Shown: positions 12,509 to 25,480 of the stretch, piece by piece
How the letters are laid out: each line of letters begins with the position of its first letter
Position numbering within the stretch: position 1 is the first letter of the stretch
NCBI GenBank assembly: GCA_004794785.1
Contig: SJOL01006476.1
Coordinates: 359,249-423,248, forward strand
DNA length: 64,000 nt
Direction of reading: 5' to 3'
Source of the DNA: Opisthorchis felineus
Lineage: Eukaryota > Platyhelminthes > Trematoda > Opisthorchiida > Opisthorchiidae
Made by a program: the position numbers and the translations under genes
The notes under the pieces: model-generated
The model's input: the letters and a program-made list of their open reading frames with translations, nothing else
The model's database searches: none
What the model was told of the DNA's origin: nothing

Positions 12509-14311
12509 ATACCTAATTAGTCTGGTTACCGGAACAAGCGGATTGGCGTTATGATTAAATGATTGGTTATAGAATGCGTATAAGAAACTCAGGTGGTGCC
12601 AACAGGAGGACTAATTACCTCAACACACCTTAAGTGTCCCAACGAAAAGTTGGACAAGTCACTGAGTTCTAGGGATTGCGTTTTAGGTCGAAATCACACC
12701 TGCAGGAGAACCACCTTCACAACGGTTTGCTAGCGATTTCCTCACATGTTGCGATAGCACGGACAACAATTTGCTAGCACGCGATCTATCGAATTCCCGA
12801 TATGTGAAATCCAGTGTGAGCTGAATTGATTTGCAAGTTCATTTGGGGGTAATGCACTCCCAATTATCAGACTTCTGTTTCCACTTACACGTACATGTAC
12901 TCTCACGTGAACAGGAGACGTGGTTAGCAAAACTTTTGGCAGAGGGACCTGGACTATTCGTGTTCCACTGCCAGCAGTTAAGTGGACAACCCAAAACACT
13001 GTGTGTCACGCCGATTAACATGATATCTGATGGTATGCACAGATGTTCACCTGCTTTCACTAGGTTTGGTAGTAGAAGACCAAAATGTTTTTTCTTTAGT
13101 TTCTATCAGAGCATTTGACAGCTTTTATCCAGTCGCTGAACACACCCCGTTTTTAATCTAGCCATTCTGATATAATGTAATTTTTCTATTCAAAACTGAT
13201 TCCAGTGGACAAAATCGTTTGCAAAATTGCTTGGGCGAAGTTGACAGTGCGAACTTTCGGATGCGGAACGAGGGAGTTCCATCTCAACCAAGTGTTTCGT
13301 CCAAATGAATACATCTCCGAGACCCTTCAAGCGCCGGCCAAATCACATGAGGTGCTTTTTGGTAAAACGGACTTCACTGCCAAACTCTTTCAGAATACTT
13401 AGCCGACTATGCGATTTTGAAACTACAACCGAGATTTTGTCCTGAAAACGAATTCAATCTATGCTGGGAAGCCTAGAAGCACTGTACAGCTGTTTCACCC
13501 TTGTTGGAAATCAGCTGTGCACATTTCGCGAATCTCTAGGGCGATTCAAACAAACAATATCCCGACCAGCAGTTGAATGCTACACATTTTGGCTACTTTC
13601 AGAATAGACTTTTCATTGAGATAGTTCAGACTGCTATCAGTTACAAACATGAAAGTGGGTTGGAGGGAGGGAGATTGATTGTACGAAGGGGAATGTGATT
13701 GGTGGATCTCGATAGACAATGAGTGGTTTTATTGAAGGAAAATGCTTGAATATCGTACCATTGGAAACACGACGCGGCCTTTCTACAACACTTTCGGTTA
13801 AAAAATGTAGACGAGGGACTCAGCTGAGTGCCGCTGAACCTACTGATAACGTCAACTTGAGTACAAGTTCAACTAGGAAATAAAATTGGTGTGAATTCAG
13901 GGACTTATCCCATCTGATCAGGGCAAAAGAGGTGGTGGACTGTCCAAGAGTTTCCATTAATCTATTAATGTCGTTATATGGAGGGATACGGTGTCTTCCC
14001 TTTCACGTACTCTGTGATTTACTGAGTTAGTGCCCTCAAGAGATCCAGCTAACAGCTAGGAACCCTTGAATATTAGGTTTCTGGGATAAAAATGTGGTTC
14101 AAAATTTTTGCCCAGATATGAGAGGATTTCAAGTCATTCTGCTGCTATCTTCGGGACGATTGCAGGTTGGAACTCTTTCTTGTTCGATTAATACTGGCAA
14201 CTTTTCGTAGGAGGCTGTCAAAAACTTGGACACAACTTTCATCGGGCGAACAATGCATGAGCAATTCCAGGAGTGTTTTCCCTCCCCACTTCTCAAGGAT
14301 AATGTTGATTA

Positions 14312-14482
14312 AAAAAGATCGTTCAGCTGTAGCATCCTTTCGGCACCTAGCTGCCATGCCACCCGGAGGAAGCACGGGGGCTGGGATACTGTCAGGTTGC
14401 CCAACACTAAACAGGGAAGTCGAGATGCAGAGGACCTTCCGGTCAGTAAATTCGCGCTCTAACCACTGAGCCATCTCGCCCC
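14312..14482 (-). mobile_element. tRNA-derived SINE, copy 1, with 13-bp target duplication
   Basis: Read on the - strand it starts GGGCGAGATGGCTCAGTGGT (RNA polymerase III box A) and runs through TGTTTAGTGTTGGGCAACCT to CTACAGCTGAACGATC. Perfect 13-bp direct repeats ATAATGTTGATTA flank it (14299-14311 and 14483-14495). Compared with copy 2, about 17 bp including most of box B are missing. Confidence 0.9.
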
Positions 14483-14495
14483 ATAATGTTGATTA

Positions 14496-17400
14496 GCTGT
14501 TTCAAAATACCTTTAATGCAACGCTGAAGACAGCGCAACTGAATTCTGACCAGGCCTTATTGATTTTTCGGCAGACAAGGATAATAATCTTAAATTAAAC
14601 CGATGCTTGCTTGGTGGGAACTACGTGCAGTTGAAAACAACTGGCTTGGCTGTCCATGGGTCAACCTATTAAAAGACGGACTGCATGAAATCGCCTTGTA
14701 GCATTAATTTGCATAATAAACACTTCAGAGAAAAAAATCATGACGGCTACTGCTGACATGATTCTCAGTTCCCGAACAAAAGCCTCGTGGGCTTAAGTGT
14801 TGCACCGATCCTGCGGGCTCCCCCGGCAGCAACTTAACCATACCAGGAGAGCCAGAGGGGAGCATTCAGTCGAAATGCAACGAGCCGCCGCGCCGCGATT
14901 AATCATTGCACAATACCGTCTAGAGGCAGAGTCATACTATCCTCTGAGATAGGCGTGTGAATACAGTAAGTCTTCAAACTCACATAGGAGCGAAATGCCC
15001 GATTCAAATGTCCTACAAATCAGTGCTTTTGTTGTGCTTTTGATCACGTTACTATTCACGATCATCTTTATTGCGCTTGTTCCTCGGTGTTAGAGGAGAA
15101 ACGGTGTGATGGATGACAGGGGAGGGGTAGTTTGCTCTAACTATTACTACTCTCAGCAAGGTACGAACTGGTAGTATAAACGTCATAAAGGGACAGGCCA
15201 AAGACATCGCTGTATACAGGTGGTCATCTTAGAAAAGAAATCATTGTGTAATTTAGCCGTTTTTTCATCCCACTGAAATAAAAGAAGGGCTGGCAATTGA
15301 AGTGGTTACATACTTCTGATCCGTCCAGTTGTAGACGTTCTGGTATGGTTTCATGTTCCTCACTTACAGTTTACTGAATTGGCATCACTCGTAATGGGGA
15401 CTCAGTATAATACAAATTCTAGCATTCTAACCATCACATATCTGCTTTATCATTAATTTATCAAATGACTTTGAAATTATGGGACTGACCTGTAGACCCT
15501 TGAATGTTTACTTGTTCGTTCTCTGTCAAATATCACTGTGATACGCTATTCCTGTAGGAAACCTTGAGGATGATGCCACAAGGAATGAAAGCGTGGGGAT
15601 TCACCCAGCCATAAATACACGTGCAGCTGTTATTCGACTCGATACAGCTGTCAGCCATGTTCGTCAGGTACTTACCAATCCTGGAGTTTTCCTCGTTTAT
15701 GATGGTTTCAGCGTCCCTCTAGTTTCTGGCAACCACTGTCTGGTCTGATTAGGAATGATGAGGAAAATAAAACGTAAAAATGCTTAAGCGTGCAAAAGAG
15801 CAAGTATGCAATTAAATTTAACCATGAGTGACTGTTTAGACAATCGACATAACAGCGTATTAGTTGACAACCACTCAGGGTGCCCACCACACTGAAAAAC
15901 ACATGTCACAGACAGGGACAGGTTACATACTTAGACATACCTCCCAGGAGAAATGGATTGCTACTAGATTAGCTTAGTTGGCTTTTACGCATTCGTTCTA
16001 ACAACATAACTCTACAATCACCGATAAGCAAATGAAAGTTGGCTGCATGCCCTTCTTGATCTTTTTACTAAAGACCACCTTCAGGCATGTCATGGTTGTT
16101 AATGTGTACTTTGAAGATATGGCCGTTTTGTCAGAACAAACTGGTTCACTGTTCGCCTCAACCGATCGATCCAACCTACCTAGTAGTGCGCTTAGGCTCC
16201 TGGCTAACAGATGAAGCTCGAATTTGTAGATGTCCTAGGTGAGGTGGACGTGAACGTCGAGTCCTTGCATGGATGGAACACTTACCAAGTTAGCTTCGGT
16301 CACTTTTCAAGACCTTATGGACCAGACAACGTGAACAAGTCCCTTCGAGGAGTGAGTGCCGCAGTAACATGCAGTTGCCACGAGTATTCTTGTCGGATCT
16401 GATCGTTCCGCTATAGTGCACGGCGTAGCCGACTTCAGTCACACATTGATGAAACGTGCGATTTGGTGGCAAGACGAGAATCCTGGGCTGGGATGATCAT
16501 TTGAAGGACAGGAGGGACAGTTTGATGCACCCATAAAACTACCATTGAGGAGTCTGCAGCATAGTGTCCATGCGCCCAAACGGCGAACACTATCTTACAT
16601 ACGTATTATATTACATACTTGCATATTACATATTATTGGTAGATTCTGCTATGCATGCGATTTGCCACCGGAATTGGTTCTTTTGATCTACTGACTGTTG
16701 GGCTACAACTTGTGGCGTCAGAAATAAATTAGGCGCGGAGCTTCACCGCAAAACGGGATTTCTTCACTAGACTGGATAGCGCTGCTTACTAGGGGTAAAC
16801 GGAAAATATTTTTTATGAGTTTGTAACGTTTCCGATATCGAACATAAACGTTGTAAATGGAACTGAATGCAAATGTTAAATTCAGTCCGTCTACGTATCT
16901 CAGTGGTTTCTTTTTGACGGCGGTTTGTTTAAGTGGACGAATTTCCAAGGTTAGTAAACACCTTCATTGGTATCAGTTCAAACTTCTCTCAACATTCAAA
17001 TGCATTTGAAAGTAAGACGATGCAATGCTTTTTTCTCATACGTAATATTTATTACGACATTTTACTCTGTGCAGGAGGAGCTTAGCCGAAAAGTTGCAAA
17101 CGAGGACGCTCATGTAAAAAAAATTGCGCATATGGGTTTACCATCAACCAACTATGCGGAAGTGATCGTTGTTACGATCACACGCATATCTCATGGTTTC
17201 ATTGGCTACAATTAACAAGGTGGAACCGCCTTGTCAAGTGTGCACTTGGCAACCATGTGTAGGAAGCACGACAGTGATGCGTATTAATTTTTCCCCTCCT
17301 CAATGTCTACAATGAAAACACCTTTATTTAACTATAACTAGATACAAATACACCCCTCGTTTTGGGTTATAGACTACTAAGAAAATAGCATCCACATCCC

Positions 17401-20400
17401 GGTGCAGCTACGGTGATAACACGATGAAAACACATCAACAGAGCGTCATAATAGAACAATACCCAAATAGCTGCATACATGAAACTCAGTGTACCCATAC
17501 ACTAAGACACTATACTACATCACGATCTCCATCGACAGCATGTCAATGCTAAGAAAATGACCGTATGACTGTTTCCTGGCAATTGTGTGGACATGAAACA
17601 TTATTACGTTCCGTCTAATGGATGAATAAATCACGTTCGAAAGCAAGTGTGCAGCGGATTTTAACCGCACTTCATCGCAGACTAAATGTGCAATACTTGG
17701 TGAGTGATATTTAATTATCAAGCAACTGAACCATCACCACATTGATGCAGTAACTCACGTCGTTGCAGCACGCTGGAGTTGACATGAAAATTGGGAGAAA
17801 AATCGAGAATAACCCACATGAATTCCAAGAATGAAGATTAGGATTGATTTAACTGTTCAGCTACTGAAATATCGGGAGTAGTTTCTAATTATATCGCCTG
17901 ATATTTTGAAACCATCGGCTAATCTCGAAACAGCGCATCAAAATTCCGGGACCCATTGTTTCCGCAGATCCCTTAGATACACTTTAGGCGCATTTACCGA
18001 GTCTCTATGAAGCTGACGAATTACCTAGTTGATTTCAGAGCCATCAAAGTGCAGCTCGAGGAGAGTCATACTTTGTTCCATCACAAACCGCAACAGTTAT
18101 GCTGGACGTTGAAAATAAATACTCGCAGGTTCCGCCAAATTAAGAGAGCAAACACCATATATTCGGCTCAGCAATATCAATTCAACTGCCAGGGTTTAGT
18201 CACAGAACAATAAACCCAAAATTACTGCAAGAAAAGAAAATTCCATGGTTAAATAATGAATTTTGAGAGATCGTTCGGGACATGAAAAATAGAAACTATT
18301 ACACTAATGAACAGCAGGAGGAAACCGGACGGCCTGTTGGGCCGAATAAGCGCAAGCAAAGCTGAAATGCACGCCAAACAGATAACTGAACCATATTCCA
18401 TTATGATTGTGATAACTTGAGTTATTATTAAGGTTCCTCAAACATACCAAATATACTGCATTTTTATGTGCAATTTGAACTCTGGTGCCGCGTGATTTTT
18501 TGGAATCTTAGGTGTATGTTTATGAATAAGCCTGGATAACACCTCCGCACACGTTAGGACAAACTGGTGTTGGCTGCACTAAGTATATTTGGTGAATCAT
18601 CGAACCGGGAAGCATTTCCGTCCTCTGTAACTAACATTCTAAACTCTTAGCCAAAAAATTGCACGTATTTTGTTCACCATCGGACTGCACCTTGGCATGT
18701 CACATGTCCAGTAACTTCGAATTATGGATCTAAGAGTGTAGCACTATACATTCGCCATCTAACTCAATAGGGTGTTTATAAACCAAACCGATATGTTTCA
18801 AAACAAAGCGCAGGCAGTTGCATTCTCATATGTAAAGACCGTATTGTTACAAACTGTTGCAAGTGTTTGAACTGCTGCTGAAACGCGTAAGTGAGGAATG
18901 ACTGCATGATCAACACAGGGCTACGCATGGTTCAGTAGCCTGATGGACACGAAGTACTTTAAGAAGGCTAAATTCAGGGTGTTACAGGGCACTCAAGCCC
19001 TATCGACTCAGTTCAGCGGTGGGGTAGTCAAGAAATGCAGCTCATCCGGGCCTAGCTCATATCGTTGCCGGGTGATTAATGAACATGGCCTTCACACTTG
19101 GTACAAACATACATCCATACACTTCGTCAGACCGTAGGCTTCTTGCTACGACACATCATTAACCAATTGGTTTCAAGTGAAGTAGTTAAGCTAGATAGCG
19201 CCATGCAAAAATTGCTTAACAAACTGGACATACTCTGCTATGTCTCGGGCTCCATAATCTAGATGTTCGAACCATCTGACGTGATAAGTTTGCGTGATGT
19301 TTCCAGTCAATTAGTCAATTAAAAGTGGGATACCGATGCGGTCCATTTTTACTGCACACTGTATTTCAACGCAGAAACAAGTGGAGTCGTAAATACTCCG
19401 CAGCTATTTCTCTTAACTTGCTCACAACATGCCTATCCATTGATTTTCATAAGCTCAAGATTGCACCGAAATGATAGTACTGATAGACCTGACTGCGATC
19501 AATTCCGACGGTAAATATTTAAACACTTCAATACAAGATATCATGTAGAATGTATTGAGTCGGTGCACTTTTGGACAGTGAATTTTAAGCTGACCGATTA
19601 TGAAGCAGAATAGGTAAATTGTAGGTAAGTGGTCAAAACACGAGATTTCGAGCCGAATCCTGACGAGTTATTGATCCGTTTTCATGGAGTTACCGGGTGA
19701 TCTTTGTACTGACACACGCTGCACAAACCCAGCTAGCTACCTGTTAAATTTAGAGAAGCTTGGTAATAAACATGTTATCGTTAGATTCCATGCATCCTCC
19801 TAAGAGGATATGCCTTTGTACATGGTGCCTAATAACAATCGCCAAATGAGAGGAAAATGAGTATCGACTTCCAACCCCTGTTTTCGACGGTGTTGTGTCA
19901 GCCACTTTCAACCATGATTGTTTGTCGTACCTACTCCGGCGGCACATTTGCGCGATCGATCATATTCAGTTAGCACGTTAAACGGCTCCATGACGTGCAA
20001 CCTTTGGACACTAGGTTTCGCGGACGCAGAAGCGTTGAAACAAGGAACTACTGGTGAACCGCGATGGACCGGACTACCTCTGAACCAGTTTTCTAGTACG
20101 CCGTTGGTGAGACTGTGTAGCCCTCGGACCAGTCCAGCTCGCTCCAGAGTTGTCCGATTGCGCCTGAGCCAAGGGTTTCAATCCGTCTACAGCTAGTAAG
20201 TATTCACGGGCGTTTTTATTTCAAATACCATAATCAGACACTGAGGCGCTGTTTTTTCCCCGAATTTCTCCGTGCCATGGGAAAGCCTGCTGCGTTCTTG
20301 CAATAAAGCCGTTTACATCTTATACAGAGTTCTGGTAGTTTTAAAAAACAATATCCAGGTACTACGTGGCGCAAGGCGGACCAAAAGAAATGAGGACGCT

Positions 20401-23221
20401 GGAGTTGGTTAAATCCTCAGGAATTATTAGGGACACCAAAATGTCTCTGCCCTTCATCTCTAAGGAGCTTGGTCAGTAACTTGGTCTTGGGTGTCTCGCA
20501 CAAAACTGCCGCTGTGAGCAACATATGCGTCAATTCGGGATAGCCGATGAATGATTTCTCTCCGAACCGTTCCAAATTACTGAAAGTGTGTAGGTGTGGC
20601 GTACCGCCGCCAAGTGATAAGTCTACCTAGTGAGCAACAGATCGTGTGTACTCTAGCTGGCCAGTGGACTTGAAAGTAAACCACAACAAGTTTAGTAACA
20701 ATTTCGTAAGCAAGCAAGGCTTCAATCAGGGCGGGACGATAAGTGAGTAATGCTTGCGTGTGCCTATCTTAGTTTGTATCCATGAGACGGCACGTCACTC
20801 CTACCAACGACCATATCGGGTAACCTTATATTACATATCGACATTTTGTGAAATATGTTTGATCTGTCGTAGAAGAGGGGACACAGAACCTGTTAGCGAG
20901 TGAATTTTGATGTACATACGCAGGAACCCATAGTTTACTTAAAATACGCCTAATCGCATATTGACATCGCAACATTTTTTCTAAACAGGCTCCCCTTAAA
21001 ATTCTGCAGAATTCAGTGTGAAGCCTTATTATCCTCACCTATCTTGAGTTTTTCTCATCTGTGGTTTCAGAGTCTTTAGAAAAAACACTGAGAAAAGGAA
21101 TCAAGACACGGATGAAAATTCCGGGTATGAAATAAATCCAAACAGATCTGTCTCAAACTATTCAGAATGTATAAGTTTGGTTTGAATTTCCTTAAATATC
21201 CTTAATTTGCCTAAAGAATGATATACGACATCTGAACTCTCCGCGCCGTCACTTGAGCCTACTGGTAAAATGTGTTGCTGTTAGAATTAATCGCAGTCCA
21301 GGGAACCCAAATGGCAGTGTTGTGCAACTTTCAAATAAGACAACCAGACTATATCCCAACAAATAAACTCATTTACACAGGAGATCCAACAGAATCCAAT
21401 TGAATGCCTCGTTAATGATGGTCCGATTATTTTTCAGTAACCCTATGAGTAGTGTGATACAGCCGGAACATTTGCTCAAGTCCATTCAGACGAAACATGT
21501 AAATTGCATTAATATGCATATCAGTGCCAAACGACTCGTGTGTGATTTTTGGCAAATAGTGTTGATTGATTCATCCGGAGGTCCTGAATCCTGTCCATTT
21601 TCCGAGAGTTTATGTACCTAGATACACAGGTCGGGGACGGCTCTGTGTTGTCACCACCTTAGTTATTCGTGGCAGCAGCCACATTGATAAGGACTTGAAT
21701 GAAATGGTGAATACATTAGTGCATTTAAGTTGTACTGGATAACAGTGGAACACCGGAATCGATTTTTTCCATGGATTTTGAATTACAACCCCTGTAGTTT
21801 CGTTATTCAAATTCGACGGATAGCCCAATCAAATTCACTGACTCCCGGAAAAACGGTCTTCGTAGGCGCTTCGAATTATATAGGAAATCACCAATTTAAA
21901 ATTGATATTGTGAAATTTTGCGCTAAGTTGGGTAGAAAAAACAAAATGCTCAACCTGTTCGCATAATCTGCCCGGCTTACATCTATTAACCGAATAGTGT
22001 CATCCCAACCATGCGTACCAGACAACACTAGATATTGTCCCGGGGAAATAACATCGCACCCACCTTCAGGAGGTTAATTCTGCTGATCAGTAACACTTCT
22101 GGCTTGGTTTGGTGGGTTGCCTACTTGTATTCATCCCGATCTCAAGCACATCTAATATGCATTATGTTGCATTGCGCTATACTGTTTTGAAGTATATATG
22201 ACTGACCTTAACTCCGCGTCGACTTCAAAAATTCCGAAGTGTTGGGCTTACAAAAGTGCTACTGGTGGCTTCCACTATCACCGCAGTATGGAACCAGGTG
22301 AATACTGATCAGCACTAGCTAGCTATCTGTCCCTCTCAAGTTTGGCGTATGAGTGTTGCGAGAAATCAGATCATCTTTTTGCATAGACTGTGGGTCTTAA
22401 CTGTTCAACCGTTCACTCTTAAATTGAGTACTCTGGTGGCCTTAGAACTGACCCCTCAGGTGTCATTGCCTTGAGTGTAAACGGTGTACACGACGTCCAG
22501 CTGGTTGCATACACGGCTTAGCGCGAGCCGTATGTGACATTAACTATTGGGCACGGGGTCCATCGGCTTCTTTCGATGTGACAGGCCGATCCGGGGACGG
22601 ATTCCAGCCCACCGTTATCCACAACACAATTCGCATCTTGTACGCCTTGATTTGGTTCACCCACTGATTAGTCCGTCAATACATGTGTGATATTCGCCAT
22701 TGGCTCGACAAATTATCAACACCAGATGTTTGCGTCCACTTCACGTCACTAATCTGTCCTTGATTTGTGCTGTACTACTTTAGGCCTATGTTTGTCACTT
22801 TTATAACATAACACATACCATAACTAGCGTGTTTTGATTCCGATTTGAGAGCACTGCAGTTAGCAGCAGAAGGCGAACTGTGTCACTGGATTGTTATTGC
22901 ACATTGTGACGGGACTTCTGAAATTCGTTCAGGAGATGCAGTCTAGACAGTTCAAAGCATCACAACAACGTTTGCTTGAAGCGGCACACATGTCGATAAA
23001 ACCATCACCTAAGATACAGCAGTTTCCAATACAGACAAGTTGGAGCAGGGTTTGACAGCCAGTCAGGGGACCAACTTACTTTCGCCTCTATGTAAACTGG
23101 ATGAATATTGATGAAATCGGCCTGGATTAATCAAGTCGCACTCGTCTACCTTTAAAGAAATTGGGTCCCCGAGATTACATGAAAACACCGTGATCACATT
23201 CTACCCAGCACATCCTTCCAG
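14496..23221. other. Mostly unassigned
   Basis: Apart from the candidate exon at 17075 nothing is supported. A TACAT/ATTAT-rich patch lies at about 16595-16640 and a GC-rich patch at about 22540-22630; neither has a recognised coding role. Confidence 0.4.
17075..17161 (+). CDS. Candidate internal exon, unknown gene
   Basis: Preceded by the acceptor-like CTCTGTGCAG. It reads EELSRKVANEDAHVKKIA, then HMGLPSTNYAE, up to a GTGATC that could be a donor. The text looks like real protein (charged helix then a loop), but no family is recognised. It could belong to the same + strand gene as the exons at 23.2-23.7 kb. Weak evidence. Confidence 0.25.
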
Positions 23222-23701
23222 ATGTGTCACCCGAGGAAGCTGCAAAGCTGCTCGAAGCTGCTGCCAGAATTTTTGGTCCCAATGTGCCACATTCCCATGA
23301 ATTATTACGGTGTCTCCGAGTTGTCAATTTTCACAAAGGTGGTTTTTCAAATTGATGACATCTTTCACGAAGAACATTCCAGATAAACGCATTCACAAAT
23401 GATCAGTATAGTCCTAATTTTTGTATATAGGTCGCTGCCTCCGAAAGATTTTTAGGTTTGAACTTGATTGTTATCAAGAATAGAATCAAACCCGGAGATT
23501 TCACCTGCAGGCGCTCACGCAAAAACATGACCGTACGCCGATACCAAAGGATCCGAAATGGTGACGGGCCTTTCGTGGTGGATTTGAATACTGTTTCCAC
23601 ACACCCCAGGTTACCACGCAACCCAGTACACCTCCTCAGACTTACTCGACGAAGCCGCTCACCTGGCGCTGGTTACCAGTGTGATCAGTGAAAATGTTTG
23701 A
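23222..23701 (+). CDS. Candidate two-exon 3' end of an unrecognised gene
   Basis: I do not recognise this family. Exon 23222-23338 follows ATCCTTCCAG and reads DVSPEEAAKLLEAAARIF, then GPNVPHSHELLRCLRVVNFH, ending at a GT with one base over. A second exon, 23610-23701, follows CACACCCCAG and reads GYHATQYTSSDLLDEAAHL, then ALVTSVISENV and a stop. The phases join exactly. The amino-acid composition (Ala/Leu-rich amphipathic helix, acidic second exon) looks protein-coding rather than transposon debris. Upstream exons were not established. Chance open frames of this size with fitting splice sites are possible, so this stays a candidate. Confidence 0.4.
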
Positions 23702-24910
23702 TTTTGTGGGTTCTGGCGACATAGTTGCAGAGGTTGTGAGCATATGGACAATGAAATGAGTCGTTTGACAGAATTTTTTTTAGAAACTGTTATGGGACTT
23801 CAACAGGATCCTTGGTTTTTAAATGTTGTTCCTCAAAGGCTGTTTTTGCAACATTGCCCAGAAATATCAATTAATGTGAAAGAACACTATCCTTATGATA
23901 AACTGTGTTTCTGTTCAGTTTCACTTGAATAACGCGTCCGTTTCGAAGTCACTTTGTGTTGAACAGTTCAAATGTGAGTTTGAGTCCCGCAATTCGCTTG
24001 AGGGGCTATTTGCTGTCTCACTTCGTGAGCATTTGAAACAACATCTTTTGAAACAGCATCGTTGAAAAAAACCTGCATCGATACCTGCGAGAGCCTTACC
24101 ACCGACCGCCGCGCCTAGGTGGCTACCATAAATAAAATCCTGACACAGGAGATAGCGGAACAGAAGCAAGGTAAGCAACTGTACCTCTGAACAGTATTAG
24201 GAGTAGCTCAGACAGCTTTCCATAATGATTTCCGTTGTATAGTTACACCCGCACCAATCCAGTGGTCTACTCATCGTAGGCTGCTCCTATTGTAGTTATT
24301 GGAAATACTGATAGTAGTTTGCAAACTTGAGCTGATTTTTCGACCTAACAAGTTACCGCACTAGAAATACAACAATAGCCAATACAAGTTCTAAAGGATT
24401 CATCCAAAAATCTAAACGGAGAGAAGCTTTTGTTCACGGTTGATTTTTCTTATGCATAAATACAAATTGTGGTCGAGAAACATTCCAAGAAAGTGTTCAA
24501 GAACACTACAAACCGGAGTCGGCACCGTTACAGTCAGTTACCTTTAAACGGCAACTATTTCAACAAGCAATGGGTGCCATGCTTTCCGGATTATGATTTA
24601 TCATGGCCTAATTAGATGACAATATGATCATTGTAACGTACATAGTTGATGATCATTACGCACACGCGCGCCAGTCCTCACGTGAGGTGCCCCTGAGCTT
24701 CGTACAAGATTCTGATGCCCAATGTTATACGCCTTGACTCCATTATCAGAGGTTCCGGTCGTCGGCCAGACCCAAACGCAGCAAAAGCAACTAAGTTAGT
24801 GCTACTACCCAGGAATAGATCCTCCTGCAATTCTTCTTCGGTCTAGTTAACTACCAACACAACTTTGTTCCGCGGATGCACTAACTCAAGTCCATGAGAG
24901 TGAAGAGGAT

Positions 24911-25036
24911 AGTGGTAGCTCAGGTTGTTATGATGGTCACTAACTTTCATTCATGACTCACTGATAAATCATCTTCAGTGGTGATGAAACTTATGCAATC
25001 AACTTTCATAGCTCACCCAATAAATCAACGGCCACT
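24911..25036 (+). repeat. Hairpin-family relic
   Basis: Begins GTGGTAGCTCAGGTTG (as in element 2), with CTGATAA at 24961, GGTGATGAAAC ending at 24990, then TATGCAATCAA and a decayed right end (AATCAACGGCCAC). Arms no longer pair well. Confidence 0.55.
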
Positions 25037-25144
25037 GAATAGTCTTTTGGCAAAATAATCAATGCGATTTTAATCATCCCACTGTCAAGAGTCCTTTGAT
25101 GACATTCAACGAATATTACTATCCGATCTGCCGACATATTATGA

Positions 25145-25480
25145 CCCAGTGTTGTCACTAACCTTCACTGTCGATGCGTCGCAGCGTGTGATGCTGCAGC
25201 CACTTACGAATGGACACTAAAAATGCGGTCAGGCGTGTTACCCTTGTGTTGACCGCGGCAAAAATAAACAATACAATCAAGTCGTTTGTATTGTCAGGAG
25301 GCTGTACAAGATGGTACATGCTCACAAATTTGTGCTGTACACAGACCATAAGCCTTAGTTATAGATTTTGAGCGTTATCCAAGTCCACATTGCAAACATG
25401 TTACTATTTTGAATCACCACTGCGTTTTTAATTTACGTTCTGGTCAAAATGGCGCATCGTCCAGACCGATTACTGACTGA
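25145..25480 (+). mobile_element. Ty3/Gypsy RNase H fragment
   Basis: The + strand reads LTFTVDAS, then about 60 residues later VRRLYKMVHAHKFVLYTDHK and P. The TVDAS...YTDHKP pair at this spacing is the hallmark of Gypsy RNase H. No intact reverse transcriptase or integrase was recognised next to it. Confidence 0.6.
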
